A stretch of DNA of 63,785 nucleotides from Bacillota bacterium (GCA_023454175.1 JAEXRW010000011.1:1-63785); one strand, 5' to 3'. Counted from the first letter of the stretch, positions 53,198 through 61,616 are shown. Made by a program: numbers and translations. Notes: generated by a model from the sequence alone, not told the origin.

Positions 53198-54445
53198 ATG
53201 AACGAGCAACTGCCCATTCAAAAGGAACCTGTTAACCAGAAGAAACGAGACAGCGTATTTAAGGTCATATCCCGCATCCTGCGGTGGGTGCTGCTGGGGA
53301 GCCTGCTGGCCACCGTGGTATCGGTGAGCGTCCTGCACGTGCTGGGGCAGATGGCGCCCTCCATACACGCCATCTGCCCGTACGGCGGGCTGGAGTCCCT
53401 GCTCTCGGTCATAACGGTCGGAACATTCATCAAAAAGGTGTTCCTCGGTACATTCATCCTTTTTATCGTGACGCTGGTGCTGGCCGTGGTGCTGCGCAAA
53501 TCCTTCTGCGGGCAGATCTGCCCCTTCGGCGGGCTGCAGGAGTTCTTCGGGCGGATGGGCCGCAAGCTGTTCAAAAGACGGCTTGTCCTGCCGCGTAAGC
53601 TGGACCGCGCGCTCCGCTATCTCAAGTATGTGGTGCTCGTCGTAACGGTGGCCATGGGGTGGATCACAGCGGAATTGTGGATGACCCCCTACGATCCGTA
53701 TAACGCGCTGGGGCACCTGGCCGATTGGAACACGCTGACCACCACGTACCTGGTAGGTTTCATCCTGCTGATCGTCACCTTGATAGGGTCATTCATATAC
53801 GACCGTTTCTTCTGTAAATACCTATGTCCGGTAGGGGCTCTATACGGGGTCATCGGCAAGGTCAGCCCGTATGCAGTGCGCGTAAATAAAGACGTGTGCA
53901 TCCGGTGCGGTAAATGCGACAAGGCCTGCCCCATGAACGTCCAGGTGATGGACTGCAAAAAGGGGAAGGTCACGGATATGGAATGCATCAACTGCAACGA
54001 ATGCGTCAACGCCTGCCCGAAGAAGGGAGCAATATCCTCGGGGTTCAGTAAAAAGGCCGTCATCCATCCCATCCTCGCCACCGTGCTGGCGGCGGTCCTC
54101 TTCTTTGCCCCCATCCTGGTCGCACAGGCATTCGGCTCCTACCAGGTGCTGCCGGGCAAATACACCAACGTGCAAGGCGGGCAGGGCAATGGTGAGGGCA
54201 ATGTTCTTGCAGGTGAAGGAGACGCATGTGATGACGTGGCTGGTGCGATCAACGGGGTTACATCAGCTGATATAAAAGGGTATATGACGATCCGTGATGT
54301 CTCGCAGATACTGAGTATGCCGGTGGAGGAGATCTGCACAAAGACGGGCCTTTCCAAGGATATCCCCCCATCTACGGGCATGAAGGCAGCGGCGGAGTCC
54401 CTGAACATCGAAATGAGTGAACTGAAGGCAAGGCTGTTTAAATAG
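53198..54445 (+). CDS. NapH/MauN-type membrane polyferredoxin
   Basis: A 415-residue membrane protein with about five helices (from residue 25 to 215) and two conserved cytoplasmic or external Cys motifs in the loops, CGQICPFGGLQEF and CKYLCPVGALYGV. Two classical [4Fe-4S] ferredoxin motifs follow (CIRCGKCDKACPMN and CINCNECVNACPKK). A last helix and a Gly/Asn linker (GGQGNGEGN) lead to a C-terminal ~60-residue domain (YMTIRDVSQILSMPVEEI). It is expected to pass electrons across the membrane. The Gly/Gln-type linker resembles that of the DUF2202 lipoprotein encoded just before. It probably shares its transcript. Confidence 0.87.
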   Translation: MNEQLPIQKEPVNQKKRDSVFKVISRILRWVLLGSLLATVVSVSVLHVLGQMAPSIHAICPYGGLESLLSVITVGTFIKKVFLGTFILFIVTLVLAVVLRKSFCGQICPFGGLQEFFGRMGRKLFKRRLVLPRKLDRALRYLKYVVLVVTVAMGWITAELWMTPYDPYNALGHLADWNTLTTTYLVGFILLIVTLIGSFIYDRFFCKYLCPVGALYGVIGKVSPYAVRVNKDVCIRCGKCDKACPMNVQVMDCKKGKVTDMECINCNECVNACPKKGAISSGFSKKAVIHPILATVLAAVLFFAPILVAQAFGSYQVLPGKYTNVQGGQGNGEGNVLAGEGDACDDVAGAINGVTSADIKGYMTIRDVSQILSMPVEEICTKTGLSKDIPPSTGMKAAAESLNIEMSELKARLFK

Positions 54446-54478
54446 GAACCTGTGACATAGAGAATATGGGTGAAAGCA

Positions 54479-54507
54479 AAAAGCAGTCTTGCGTGGACTG
54501 TTTTTTG
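54479..54507 (+). terminator. Terminator of the DUF2202-polyferredoxin operon
   Basis: The stem CAGTC / GACTG with A-T extension is followed by TTTTTTG. Confidence 0.7.
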
Positions 54508-54615
54508 TTATTCCGCCGATTTTAGGCGGTGTATACAGCACCTGTACTGTCATAGTGCAGCATGAAACGGAGTATATATCCACATAAGTACATGCATAAA
54601 AGGGGAGGGGTATCC

Positions 54616-54912
54616 ATGTCGGTAGCCGGATTCGTACTGGGCCTGGTCGCGTTGCTGGCCGACTGGGCGGGCTGCGTCCCCGGGATGTGGTGGCTGGGCC
54701 TCATCGTCGTGGCGGTGGGGATCCTGGCCATCGTGATGAGCTCCGTGGCCATGGCCCGGGCCGGGAAGATCGGAGGGAAAAAGGGGCTGGCGGTCGCCGG
54801 GCTGGTGCTGGGCATCGTGGGCACGCTGGGCGCGGCGCTTGCCGTCGTATGTGGTATTCTCTTCGTGAGCGTCCTGGAAGGTACCATCGACCTGGTCAAT
54901 GTACTGCCATAA
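54616..54912 (+). CDS. DUF4190-like small membrane protein E
   Basis: A 98-residue protein. Three hydrophobic segments surround the basic loop VAMARAGKIGGKKGLAVAG. It ends VLEGTIDLVNVLP. It is a fifth member of the family at 41953-43875, here next to dnaB. GGAGG stands before the ATG at 54616. Confidence 0.75.
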   Translation: MSVAGFVLGLVALLADWAGCVPGMWWLGLIVVAVGILAIVMSSVAMARAGKIGGKKGLAVAGLVLGIVGTLGAALAVVCGILFVSVLEGTIDLVNVLP

Positions 54913-54942
54913 TGCGCGTGTATTGCGCGCAATACGGCAGCA

Positions 54943-54967
54943 GGAAGCCCCGAAAGGGGCTTTTTTG
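54943..54967 (+). terminator. Terminator after DUF4190-like E
   Basis: The stem AAGCCCC / GGGGCTT has a GAAA loop and is followed by TTTTTGG. Confidence 0.8.
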
Positions 54968-54992
54968 GATTCAAATAGCGCTCTTGGGGCGG

Positions 54993-55055
54993 CCGATGTT
55001 GCCGGTGTAAACTTCGATGCATCCGGAGTCCTGCCGATGTGACCGGTGTTAACTT
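54993..55055 (+). repeat. Imperfect direct repeat upstream of dnaB
   Basis: CCGATGTTGCCGGTGTAAAC at 54993 and CCGATGTGACCGGTGTTAAC at 55034 are 22-base copies (with the following TT) that differ at three positions. The dnaB promoter region lies beyond, with TATAAT at about 55134. Confidence 0.6.
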
Positions 55056-55176
55056 GTCTCCGTTTTTTCCGCTCCGCCGGGCCGGTATTTTATACATACA
55101 GGATACGCTGTTATACTGAAACCCACTTGTGATATAATAGTAAAACCAAATACACACCGGGGGGAGGTCTGGACCC

Positions 55177-56511
55177 ATGGCAGGCGCGGAAAGGATACCG
55201 CCGAGCAATCTGGAAGCCGAACAGAGCGTGCTGGGGTGCATGCTGGTGGATAAGGAAGCGGCCAGTCTGGCGCTGGAGACCCTGCAGGCCGAGGACTTCT
55301 ATACGCCCCGGCATCAGGAAATATTCCGTGCCATGGCGGAGGTGTCCGCCGAGGCCCAGCCCATCGACCTGGTGACGGTGAATGACAAGCTGGAACAGCA
55401 GGGCAACGCGGGCTCCGCCGGTGGGATCATCTACCTTTCCGACATGGCGCGTTCCATCCCCACGGCGGTGAACGCGGTTTCCTATATCAATATCGTACAG
55501 GAAAAAGCCGTCCTTCGCGCGATCATCCGGCTGGGCAGCGAGATGATCGAGATGGGCTATGAGCAGGAGCAGTCCGACAAGATCCTGGAATCTGTCCAGA
55601 AATACATCTACGATACCGCCGTGAAAAAGAACGCCAGCGCCCTTCGGCATATCCGCGAGGCGCTGATGGAGAGCTACGGTAAGATCCTGGAGGCCGCCAA
55701 GTCCAAGACGGGCATCACGGGCGTGCCCACGGGCTTTGAAACGCTGGATGAGATGACGACGGGCCTGCACGGCGGGGAACTGGTGGTGCTGGCGGGGCGT
55801 CCGGGCACGGGCAAAACGAGCCTGGCGCTCAATATCGCCAAAAACGTTGCAAAGGCCGGGTACGCCGTGCCTGTCTTCAGCCTGGAAATGAGCGCGGAGC
55901 AGCTGGCCACGAGGATCCTTTGCACCGACGCCACGGTGGATCTCAAAAGCGTGCGCGGGGGATTGCTGCAGGAGGAGGATTACCTGTCCATCTCGGAGTC
56001 CTACAAGCGCCTCTCCACCATGCCCATTTATATCGACGATACCACGGGCATCACCGTGGGGCAGATACGCTTCAAGGCCATGCGTCTGGGCGCGAAAAAG
56101 AAGCTGGGCCTCGTGATCATCGACTACCTGCAGCTCATGCAGGGCAGCGGGAAAAGCGAGAGCCGCGTGCTGGAGGTGGCGGAGATCACGCGTTCCCTCA
56201 AGGGGCTTGCGCGGGATCTGGGCGTGCCGGTCATGGCGCTCTCCCAGCTTTCGCGCGATATGGAGCGCAGAAAAGGCGGCAAGCCCATGCTTTCGGACCT
56301 GCGCGAGTCGGGCGCCATCGAGCAGGACGCGGACATGATCATGTTCATCCACCGCGAGGAGATGTACGGCACCGAGGGCGCCGAGCGCGGCAAGGCCGAG
56401 CTCATCATCGGCAAAAACCGCCACGGCTCCACGGGCTCGATCGATCTCAGCTTCATCCGCGAATACACCAAGTTCGAAAACTACGCGCATGAGGACGAAG
56501 GCCCCATCTGA
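55177..56511 (+). CDS. dnaB: Replicative DNA helicase
   Basis: A 444-residue DnaB (DnaC in Bacillus naming), the hexameric helicase of the replication fork. The N-terminal domain is about 1-100 (IPPSNLEAEQSVLGCMLVD); the ATPase has Walker A GRPGTGKTSLAL, the SLEMSAEQL segment, Walker B VIIDYLQLM, and the arginine finger region SQLSRDMERR. The helicase should be loaded by the DnaI-type protein at 4309. It is complete, ending at TGA at 56511. Immediately after the stop the base composition changes, so the gene marks the end of the Clostridia-type part. Confidence 0.96.
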   Translation: MAGAERIPPSNLEAEQSVLGCMLVDKEAASLALETLQAEDFYTPRHQEIFRAMAEVSAEAQPIDLVTVNDKLEQQGNAGSAGGIIYLSDMARSIPTAVNAVSYINIVQEKAVLRAIIRLGSEMIEMGYEQEQSDKILESVQKYIYDTAVKKNASALRHIREALMESYGKILEAAKSKTGITGVPTGFETLDEMTTGLHGGELVVLAGRPGTGKTSLALNIAKNVAKAGYAVPVFSLEMSAEQLATRILCTDATVDLKSVRGGLLQEEDYLSISESYKRLSTMPIYIDDTTGITVGQIRFKAMRLGAKKKLGLVIIDYLQLMQGSGKSESRVLEVAEITRSLKGLARDLGVPVMALSQLSRDMERRKGGKPMLSDLRESGAIEQDADMIMFIHREEMYGTEGAERGKAELIIGKNRHGSTGSIDLSFIREYTKFENYAHEDEGPI

Positions 56512-56516
56512 GATGG
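56504..56516. other. Composition break / possible chimeric join
   Basis: CCATCT, G, AGATGG is a 13-base palindrome spanning the dnaB stop (56509-56511) and the start (56513) of the next gene. Left of it is a Clostridia-like genome; right of it is a high-GC genome with a different codon pattern. No terminator follows dnaB and no ribosome site precedes the kinase. Confidence 0.7.
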
Positions 56517-57571
56517 ACCCGACGCGACCCGCCGGCCCGTTCACGGGAGCCAAGCCCTTCCTGGAGGCAGGCACGCGTGTGGGTCGCTATCGCGTCGAAA
56601 GGCGCCTGGGCAGCGGCTCCATGGGCGAGATCTACTTGGCCGAGGATCAGGAGCTGGGCCGTCGCGCGGCCATCAAGGTCCTGGGGGTCAAGCATCTCGC
56701 CAACCACACGCTCAAGGAGCGCTTCCTGCGCGAGGCCCGAGCGCTGGCCGGACTGTCGCACCCCAATGTGATCCCGGTATTCGAAGCGGGGCACGTGGGC
56801 GATCCGCCGCGCCCCTACTACGCCATGGAGCTCCTCGAAGGCGGCGACACGCAGACCTTGCTCGACGAGCAAGGGCCGCTGCCCAGCGCGGTGGTGGCGC
56901 ACATCGGTGCGCAGGCGGCCACCGGCCTGGGAGAGGCCTCCCGCGCGCGCATCATCCACCGCGACGTGAAACCCGCCAATCTGGGGATCTCGCGCCAGGG
57001 GGTGCTCAAAGTCACCGACTTCGGCTTGGCCAAGTCGTTCGCCATCGATCAACGGCTGACCGGCAAGGGGCTGGTGGTCGGCACGGCGGACTACATCGCG
57101 CCCGAGCAGGCGCGCGGTGACGATTTGGACGAACGCGCCGATGTCTACGGGTTGGGCTGCACGCTCTTTCACCTGCTCACCGGCCATCCGCCCTACCGGG
57201 CCCCCGAGGGCACGGCCGCCCGGCAGTTCGTCGAGGTCATGCGTGCCCACGTGAACGCCCCCATTCCCGATCCGCGCCAGGACGCCCCCGACGCGGATCC
57301 CGAGTTGGTGCAGATCATCGGCCGCATGATGAGCAAGAACCGCGACGAGCGCCCCACCTTCGACCAGGTGGCCCCGCTCCTGGCGCGTGTCGCGGCCCGC
57401 CTGGGGGGCGAGCTGCCGCGCGTAAGCCGCAAGCTGTTCACCGTCCCCGACGTGGTCACCCTGCCCCCCGAGGAGACACCCGTCGTCTCGCACCGCTGGC
57501 GCAACACCGCCGTGGCCCTGGCGCTGCTCCTGGTCGGCGTAACGGCCGCCCTGGTCCTGGGAGGCCTCTGA
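56513..57571 (+). CDS. Hanks-type Ser/Thr protein kinase
   Basis: A 352-residue eukaryotic-like kinase with one C-terminal membrane helix (TAVALALLLVGVTAALVLGGL). The Gly-loop is GSGSMGEI (33-40), the ATP Lys at about 55 in AAIKVLG, the catalytic loop HRDVKPANLG, then DFGLAK, and APEQARGDDLDERADVYGLG. All catalytic residues are present. There is no extracytoplasmic domain after the helix. Codon use is strongly GC-rich in the third position. The gene abuts dnaB by one base in a way that looks like assembly. Confidence 0.9.
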   Translation: MDPTRPAGPFTGAKPFLEAGTRVGRYRVERRLGSGSMGEIYLAEDQELGRRAAIKVLGVKHLANHTLKERFLREARALAGLSHPNVIPVFEAGHVGDPPRPYYAMELLEGGDTQTLLDEQGPLPSAVVAHIGAQAATGLGEASRARIIHRDVKPANLGISRQGVLKVTDFGLAKSFAIDQRLTGKGLVVGTADYIAPEQARGDDLDERADVYGLGCTLFHLLTGHPPYRAPEGTAARQFVEVMRAHVNAPIPDPRQDAPDADPELVQIIGRMMSKNRDERPTFDQVAPLLARVAARLGGELPRVSRKLFTVPDVVTLPPEETPVVSHRWRNTAVALALLLVGVTAALVLGGL

Positions 57572-57572
57572 C

Positions 57573-58304
57573 ATGCAGAAGGTGGCGCTCATACCGGGCG
57601 GGGCGACCGGCATCGGCCGCCACCTCGGCCTGAGGCTGGCCGAGCAGGGATGGGCCGTGGCCCTCTGTGCGCGCCGGCGCATGGAGCAGGCCCAGGCCAC
57701 GGCCACGGACCTGCAGGAGCGCGGCGGCGTGGGGCTGGCCGTGCAGGGTGATGTCTCCGCCCCCGGGGACTGTGAACGCGTGGTGCAAACGGTACTGCAG
57801 TGGCGCGGCCGCATCGACGCCCTGGTGCATTGTGCGGGACCCTTCCACCGCGTGGACCTGCTGGCCGAGACGCCCGAAGGCTGGCGCGAGATGTTCGGCA
57901 GCAACCTCGATGGCCTCTTCTACATGGCCCGCCTGGTGGCGCCGGTGATGATCCACCAGGGAGGTGGCCGCATCCTGGCCTTCGCCATGGCCAACGCCGA
58001 TCGCCTTATGGCGCAGACCCAGGTGACGGCTCACTACCTGGCCAAGGTGGGTGTGCTCGGCCTGGTGCGCGCGCTGGCCAAGCGGCTGGCCCAGCACGGG
58101 ATCACCGTGAACGCCATCTCCCCCGGGTTCGTGGATTCGGGGTCCATGGATCCCGATGAGTTGGCGGCCCTGGCCCACAGCATCCCGGCCGGGCACGTGG
58201 GTCAGCTCGACGACGTGACCCAGGCCGCCCTGTACCTGCTCTCAGACGCGGCGGCCTACGTGACGGGGACCAGCCTGCACGTGAGCGGCGGCTGGGGGCT
58301 TTAG
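57573..58304 (+). CDS. SDR family oxidoreductase, divergent active site
   Basis: A 243-residue SDR protein. The cofactor motif is PGGATGIGRHLG (family TGxxxGxG), the NAG-like motif VHCAGPFH, and the C-terminal PGFVDSGSMD and VTGTSLHVSGGWGL are typical. Where classical SDRs have Ser and the YxxxK pair, this protein shows ILAFAMANAD and AHYLAKVG, so the catalytic Ser is absent and the Tyr position is occupied by His with a Tyr next to it. Activity is therefore uncertain. It starts one base after the kinase stop. Confidence 0.82.
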   Translation: MQKVALIPGGATGIGRHLGLRLAEQGWAVALCARRRMEQAQATATDLQERGGVGLAVQGDVSAPGDCERVVQTVLQWRGRIDALVHCAGPFHRVDLLAETPEGWREMFGSNLDGLFYMARLVAPVMIHQGGGRILAFAMANADRLMAQTQVTAHYLAKVGVLGLVRALAKRLAQHGITVNAISPGFVDSGSMDPDELAALAHSIPAGHVGQLDDVTQAALYLLSDAAAYVTGTSLHVSGGWGL

Positions 58305-58337
58305 TCCGCTCCCGCGCTTCTGCTAACCTGCCCCGCC

Positions 58338-59462
58338 GTGCAGAAGCTCCGCGCCCTCTGGAAACAACGCCGCTGCGAGTGTCTGGTGGCGTTGTCCCTG
58401 GCGCTGTCCGTGCTCGTGCCGATCCTGGGCCACACCCGCATGGGTGACCTCTCCAACCACTTCGGCGACCACCTGCACCACGCCTGGGCGACGGACATCT
58501 TCTTCCACCGCGGGTTGGATATCTACCGGCACAACTTCGGCGAGCTGTGGCCCGATTCGACCTACCCGCAGAAGGAGCAGGCCTGGGGCAACATGGCCCG
58601 GCCCTACCCGCCCGGCGTGTTCGTGGTCTTCGCCCCCATGGCCCTGCTGGCCCGCGCGGTGCCCATGAGCAAGGCGACCTTCGGGGCCATCTCCATCGTC
58701 TATCTCCTGGTACTCACGCACCTGGGTTTTCTGGCCCTGTGTCGGCTGCTGCGGCGAACGACGCCGGATTCGCGCCTGATCGTAGGCGGCCTGTTGTGGG
58801 CGGTGCTGCTGCACCTGGCCTTGCAGGGGTTCTACGATCCGTTGTGGATCGGCTGCGGAATCGCCGCGGCCGGCGCCTTGCAGGCCGAGCGTCCGGTTTC
58901 GTCCCTGCGATGGTTCAGTTTGGCGGCCCTGCTCCACTTCCGGGCCGTGACCCTGGCGCCTCTGGGTCTACTCGCCCTGTGGCGCTCACTGCGCGGCAAG
59001 CCTTGGCGGCAGTGGCCCTGGCCCACGCTGATCTTCGCGCTCTTGGTCATGGCCGTCGTGGCGTACACGTTCATCCTGGTCTATCCGGGAACGGCGTCGC
59101 GACGCGCCCTGCACCCGCCCCTGGCCAGCCTCGTGCGCATGGGTGAATTCGGTGCCCTGGTGGCCGTCACGCTGTTGGGGTGTCTGTGGGCCCTGCGCCT
59201 GCGAGATCCCGTGCTCGCCGGGACCATGCTCATCGTGGGCGGTCTGGCCTTCGTGGATCTGGGCGTGTACCGCGGCTACTGGCACCACGCCTCCATCGCC
59301 ACCGTGGCCCTGGTGGCCACGTTGTCGGGCGATGCCCCCACCTCCGGTCAACGGCGTCAAGTGGCAGTGCTGTGGCTCTTGGCCATCGTGCCCATCGTGT
59401 GGCTGGCCAACCCGGCCGCCCTCATCATCGACATGATGAAGGGGTTCAGGCCGCACTTCTGA
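58338..59462 (+). CDS. Multi-pass membrane protein, GT87/DUF2029-like
   Basis: A 374-residue protein with about nine membrane helices and a large loop after the first (HTRMGDLSNHFGDHLHHAWATD with FRHGLDIY-like and NMARPYPPGVFVVFAPM segments). The layout resembles the polyprenol-phosphate-mannose or glycosyltransferase family 87 and GT-C enzymes. A GTG at 58338 is the only reasonable start; an RBS is not visible. It converges on the GT2 gene, which may work with it in glycolipid synthesis. Confidence 0.68.
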   Translation: MQKLRALWKQRRCECLVALSLALSVLVPILGHTRMGDLSNHFGDHLHHAWATDIFFHRGLDIYRHNFGELWPDSTYPQKEQAWGNMARPYPPGVFVVFAPMALLARAVPMSKATFGAISIVYLLVLTHLGFLALCRLLRRTTPDSRLIVGGLLWAVLLHLALQGFYDPLWIGCGIAAAGALQAERPVSSLRWFSLAALLHFRAVTLAPLGLLALWRSLRGKPWRQWPWPTLIFALLVMAVVAYTFILVYPGTASRRALHPPLASLVRMGEFGALVAVTLLGCLWALRLRDPVLAGTMLIVGGLAFVDLGVYRGYWHHASIATVALVATLSGDAPTSGQRRQVAVLWLLAIVPIVWLANPAALIIDMMKGFRPHF

Positions 59463-59469
59463 CAGGCGC

Positions 59470-60192
59470 TCAGGCCTCGTTCTGGCGGACCGAGATGGCC
59501 AGCTTGGCCACGCTCTTGAGGACGTGGGGTACGCGCTTGACCAGGTTGATGGAGGGCGGCCGCTTCTCGTGCACGGCGAAGGGGATCTCGACGACCTTCT
59601 TCTTCTCCCGGTGGGCGCGAATGACGAATTCACTGGCGAAGACATCGCGGTCCAGGACGCAGCGCTGGGCCGTTTCGAGCAGGATTTCGCGCTTGAACGC
59701 CTTGAGCCCGTGCGTGTCCGTGCCGCGGAAGTGGCACACGGCGCGCAGCATGCCGTTGTAGACCTGCGTGCCCAGGCGGCGAACCAGCGGGCGTTGATCG
59801 TTCGAGCCCACCATGCACTTGGAACCCACGACGAAGTCCGTGTCGGTGCGCTCCAGGAGGGCCAGGGCGCGCGCGTAGAACTCGGTGTCGCACAAATCGA
59901 TCTCGTCGCAGATCACGAAGGTGCCGCGGGCCTGCAGAATGCCCGTCTTCATGGCCAGCCCGTAATTGGGCTCGCCCACCGAAATCAGACGCACCTCCGG
60001 AAAATCGGCTTCGATCTCCTTGCCAATCTCGATGGTGCGATCGCGCGAGCCGTTCTCGCACAGGAGCAATTCGTAGGTGAAGCCGAAGGGCCGCAGCTTC
60101 TCGCGCAGCTCAAGCACGGAGCCGCGCAGGATACCTTCCTCGTTGTAGACGGGGATGACGATGGAGACGTGGGGAACGGCGGGCGTGGTCAT
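59470..60192 (-). CDS. Glycosyltransferase family 2, DPM1-like
   Basis: A 240-residue cytoplasmic glycosyltransferase with GT-A fold. The start VPHVSIVIPVYNEEGILRGS, the nucleotide site LLCENGSRDRT and the metal-binding DEIDLCD (in place of the usual DxD), followed by GSKCMVGSND, are visible. The C-terminal part has ALLETAQRC-like helices and ends SVRQNEA; no membrane helix. It resembles dolichol-phosphate or polyprenyl-phosphate sugar transferases. The ATG at 60192 overlaps the upstream oxidoreductase stop by four bases, so they are translationally coupled. Confidence 0.85.
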   Translation of the reverse strand: MTTPAVPHVSIVIPVYNEEGILRGSVLELREKLRPFGFTYELLLCENGSRDRTIEIGKEIEADFPEVRLISVGEPNYGLAMKTGILQARGTFVICDEIDLCDTEFYARALALLERTDTDFVVGSKCMVGSNDQRPLVRRLGTQVYNGMLRAVCHFRGTDTHGLKAFKREILLETAQRCVLDRDVFASEFVIRAHREKKKVVEIPFAVHEKRPPSINLVKRVPHVLKSVAKLAISVRQNEA

Positions 60193-61508
60193 GGCTGAGA
60201 GCTCCGGGAGGCGGCGTCGATGGTGCCCGCCACCTCGCGTCCGGCGAGCAGGCAGTCTTCCATCGCGTTGTAGGTCCAGCCGCCGTAGCGGCCGCGCGAG
60301 TAGATGGCGTGTGATTCCAGGAAGGGAAAGATAGCGCTGGTGGCCGCGTAGTAGTGATCGTCGAACACCACGTAGGCGTACTTGATCTCGCGCTCCTCGG
60401 CGAAACATACGTCGTCGACGGAACGCAAGGCGCCCATGGCGACCAGAGCTTGGGCCACGTCGCGTCGGGTCGCCTGGCTGACCGGCCCGCGATCGGCCAA
60501 CTCCACGTAGAGCGACGCGCCGCCCTCGGGCGCCATGCTGGCCACCGCGTTGCTGTACACCCCCACGCGGTAGCAGGGAAAGCGCGCCTCGGGCACGTAG
60601 ATCCAGTGCCAGTCGCTCGGCGGTCGCGTGCGGGTGCCCACTTGCAGGTGGCGCAAGGTGGTGCAGCGCAGACGGCTGGCGTGGGCTTCGATCTCGGAGG
60701 GCAAGCCGGGCATGCGCGCCAGCAGCTCGGGCAAGGGCAACGAGGACACCAGGGCGCGGTAGGGCACGCGCTCGCCGGCCACCACTACCTCGCGTCGGCG
60801 GAAATCCACCTCCTCGACGCTGACGCCCGTCTGCACCTGACCGCCCGTCATGCGCGCCGCCAGGGCCCGGGTCAGGGTCTCGATGCCCCCCGTCTTGGGG
60901 TAGTGGAAGCTGGCGTTGTAGCCCATCTGCCCCGACGACGCGCCCACCGCGCCGGCCACCACCTGCTCCAGGTTGGGCAAGGGCACGAAGCGCGAGCACC
61001 AAGCCGCCGTGATCTCGCGCGGGTGAACGCCCCACAGGCGCTCGTTGTAGGGAATCATGAAGTGACGCGAGATCCCCGCGCCGAAGTGCCGCAGACAGTA
61101 TTCCTGGAAGTTGCGCGGCTCACTCGCCTTGGTGCGGGTCTCGGTCTTGGCCTCGATCACGCCCAGCAGGCACTCTTTGATCACCTCGGGCGGCAGGCCG
61201 TACAGATTGGCCTGGAACGGATAGAGCGTGGTCACGCCGTGCGAAAAGATGCGTGCCTTACGCTCCACGGTGACCATCTGCCCCGGCAGGACGTCGGCCA
61301 CCAGCTTCTGCATGGCCGGATCACGCAGGTGCAGCCAGTGGCCGGTGGCGTCGAAGTGGTAGCCGTCGCGTGCCTCGCTGACGGCTAGGCCGCCCAGTCG
61401 CGCCTCGCGTTCCACGAGCAGCCAGGGTTGACGCAAGTGCAGCGCGGTGGAGATCCCGGTGAGACCCCCGCCGGCGATGATGACCCTGGGCTCCTGTGGC
61501 GGATTCAC
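60189..61508 (-). CDS. FAD-dependent oxidoreductase (amine-oxidase/protoporphyrinogen-oxidase-like)
   Basis: A 439-residue flavoprotein. The N-terminal dinucleotide motif is VIIAGGGLTGISTALHL, followed by the ARLGG stretch and FDATGHWLHLRD. YPFQANLYGLP and the PYNERLWGVHP region resemble UDP-galactopyranose mutase-type and protoporphyrinogen-oxidase-like enzymes; YPKTGGIETLTRAL and the C-terminal FAD region SRGRYGGWTYNAMEDC are typical of amine oxidoreductase-like proteins. The substrate is probably a sugar nucleotide or lipid-linked sugar given the neighbour, but this is inference. It is co-transcribed with the GT2 gene and divergent from the next gene. Confidence 0.8.
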   Translation of the reverse strand: MNPPQEPRVIIAGGGLTGISTALHLRQPWLLVEREARLGGLAVSEARDGYHFDATGHWLHLRDPAMQKLVADVLPGQMVTVERKARIFSHGVTTLYPFQANLYGLPPEVIKECLLGVIEAKTETRTKASEPRNFQEYCLRHFGAGISRHFMIPYNERLWGVHPREITAAWCSRFVPLPNLEQVVAGAVGASSGQMGYNASFHYPKTGGIETLTRALAARMTGGQVQTGVSVEEVDFRRREVVVAGERVPYRALVSSLPLPELLARMPGLPSEIEAHASRLRCTTLRHLQVGTRTRPPSDWHWIYVPEARFPCYRVGVYSNAVASMAPEGGASLYVELADRGPVSQATRRDVAQALVAMGALRSVDDVCFAEEREIKYAYVVFDDHYYAATSAIFPFLESHAIYSRGRYGGWTYNAMEDCLLAGREVAGTIDAASRSSQP

Positions 61509-61616
61509 GGTTTCGACGGGACCCTGCCTACCACACGCGCGCCCTCGGACGCCAGCGGCCCGGGCTCGCGTTTTTGGTTGCCGGGACGCTTCCTCCAGGC
61601 CGGATAATGAGACGTC

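Noticed and set aside
55111..56574. Antisense open frame over dnaB
   Set aside because: No ribosome site, no recognisable domain, and composition of a shadow frame; dnaB itself is unambiguous.
59470..61035. GT2 reading frame extended to 521 residues
   Set aside because: The N-terminal half is out-of-frame read-through of the FAD oxidoreductase gene; the GT2 fold starts at 60192.
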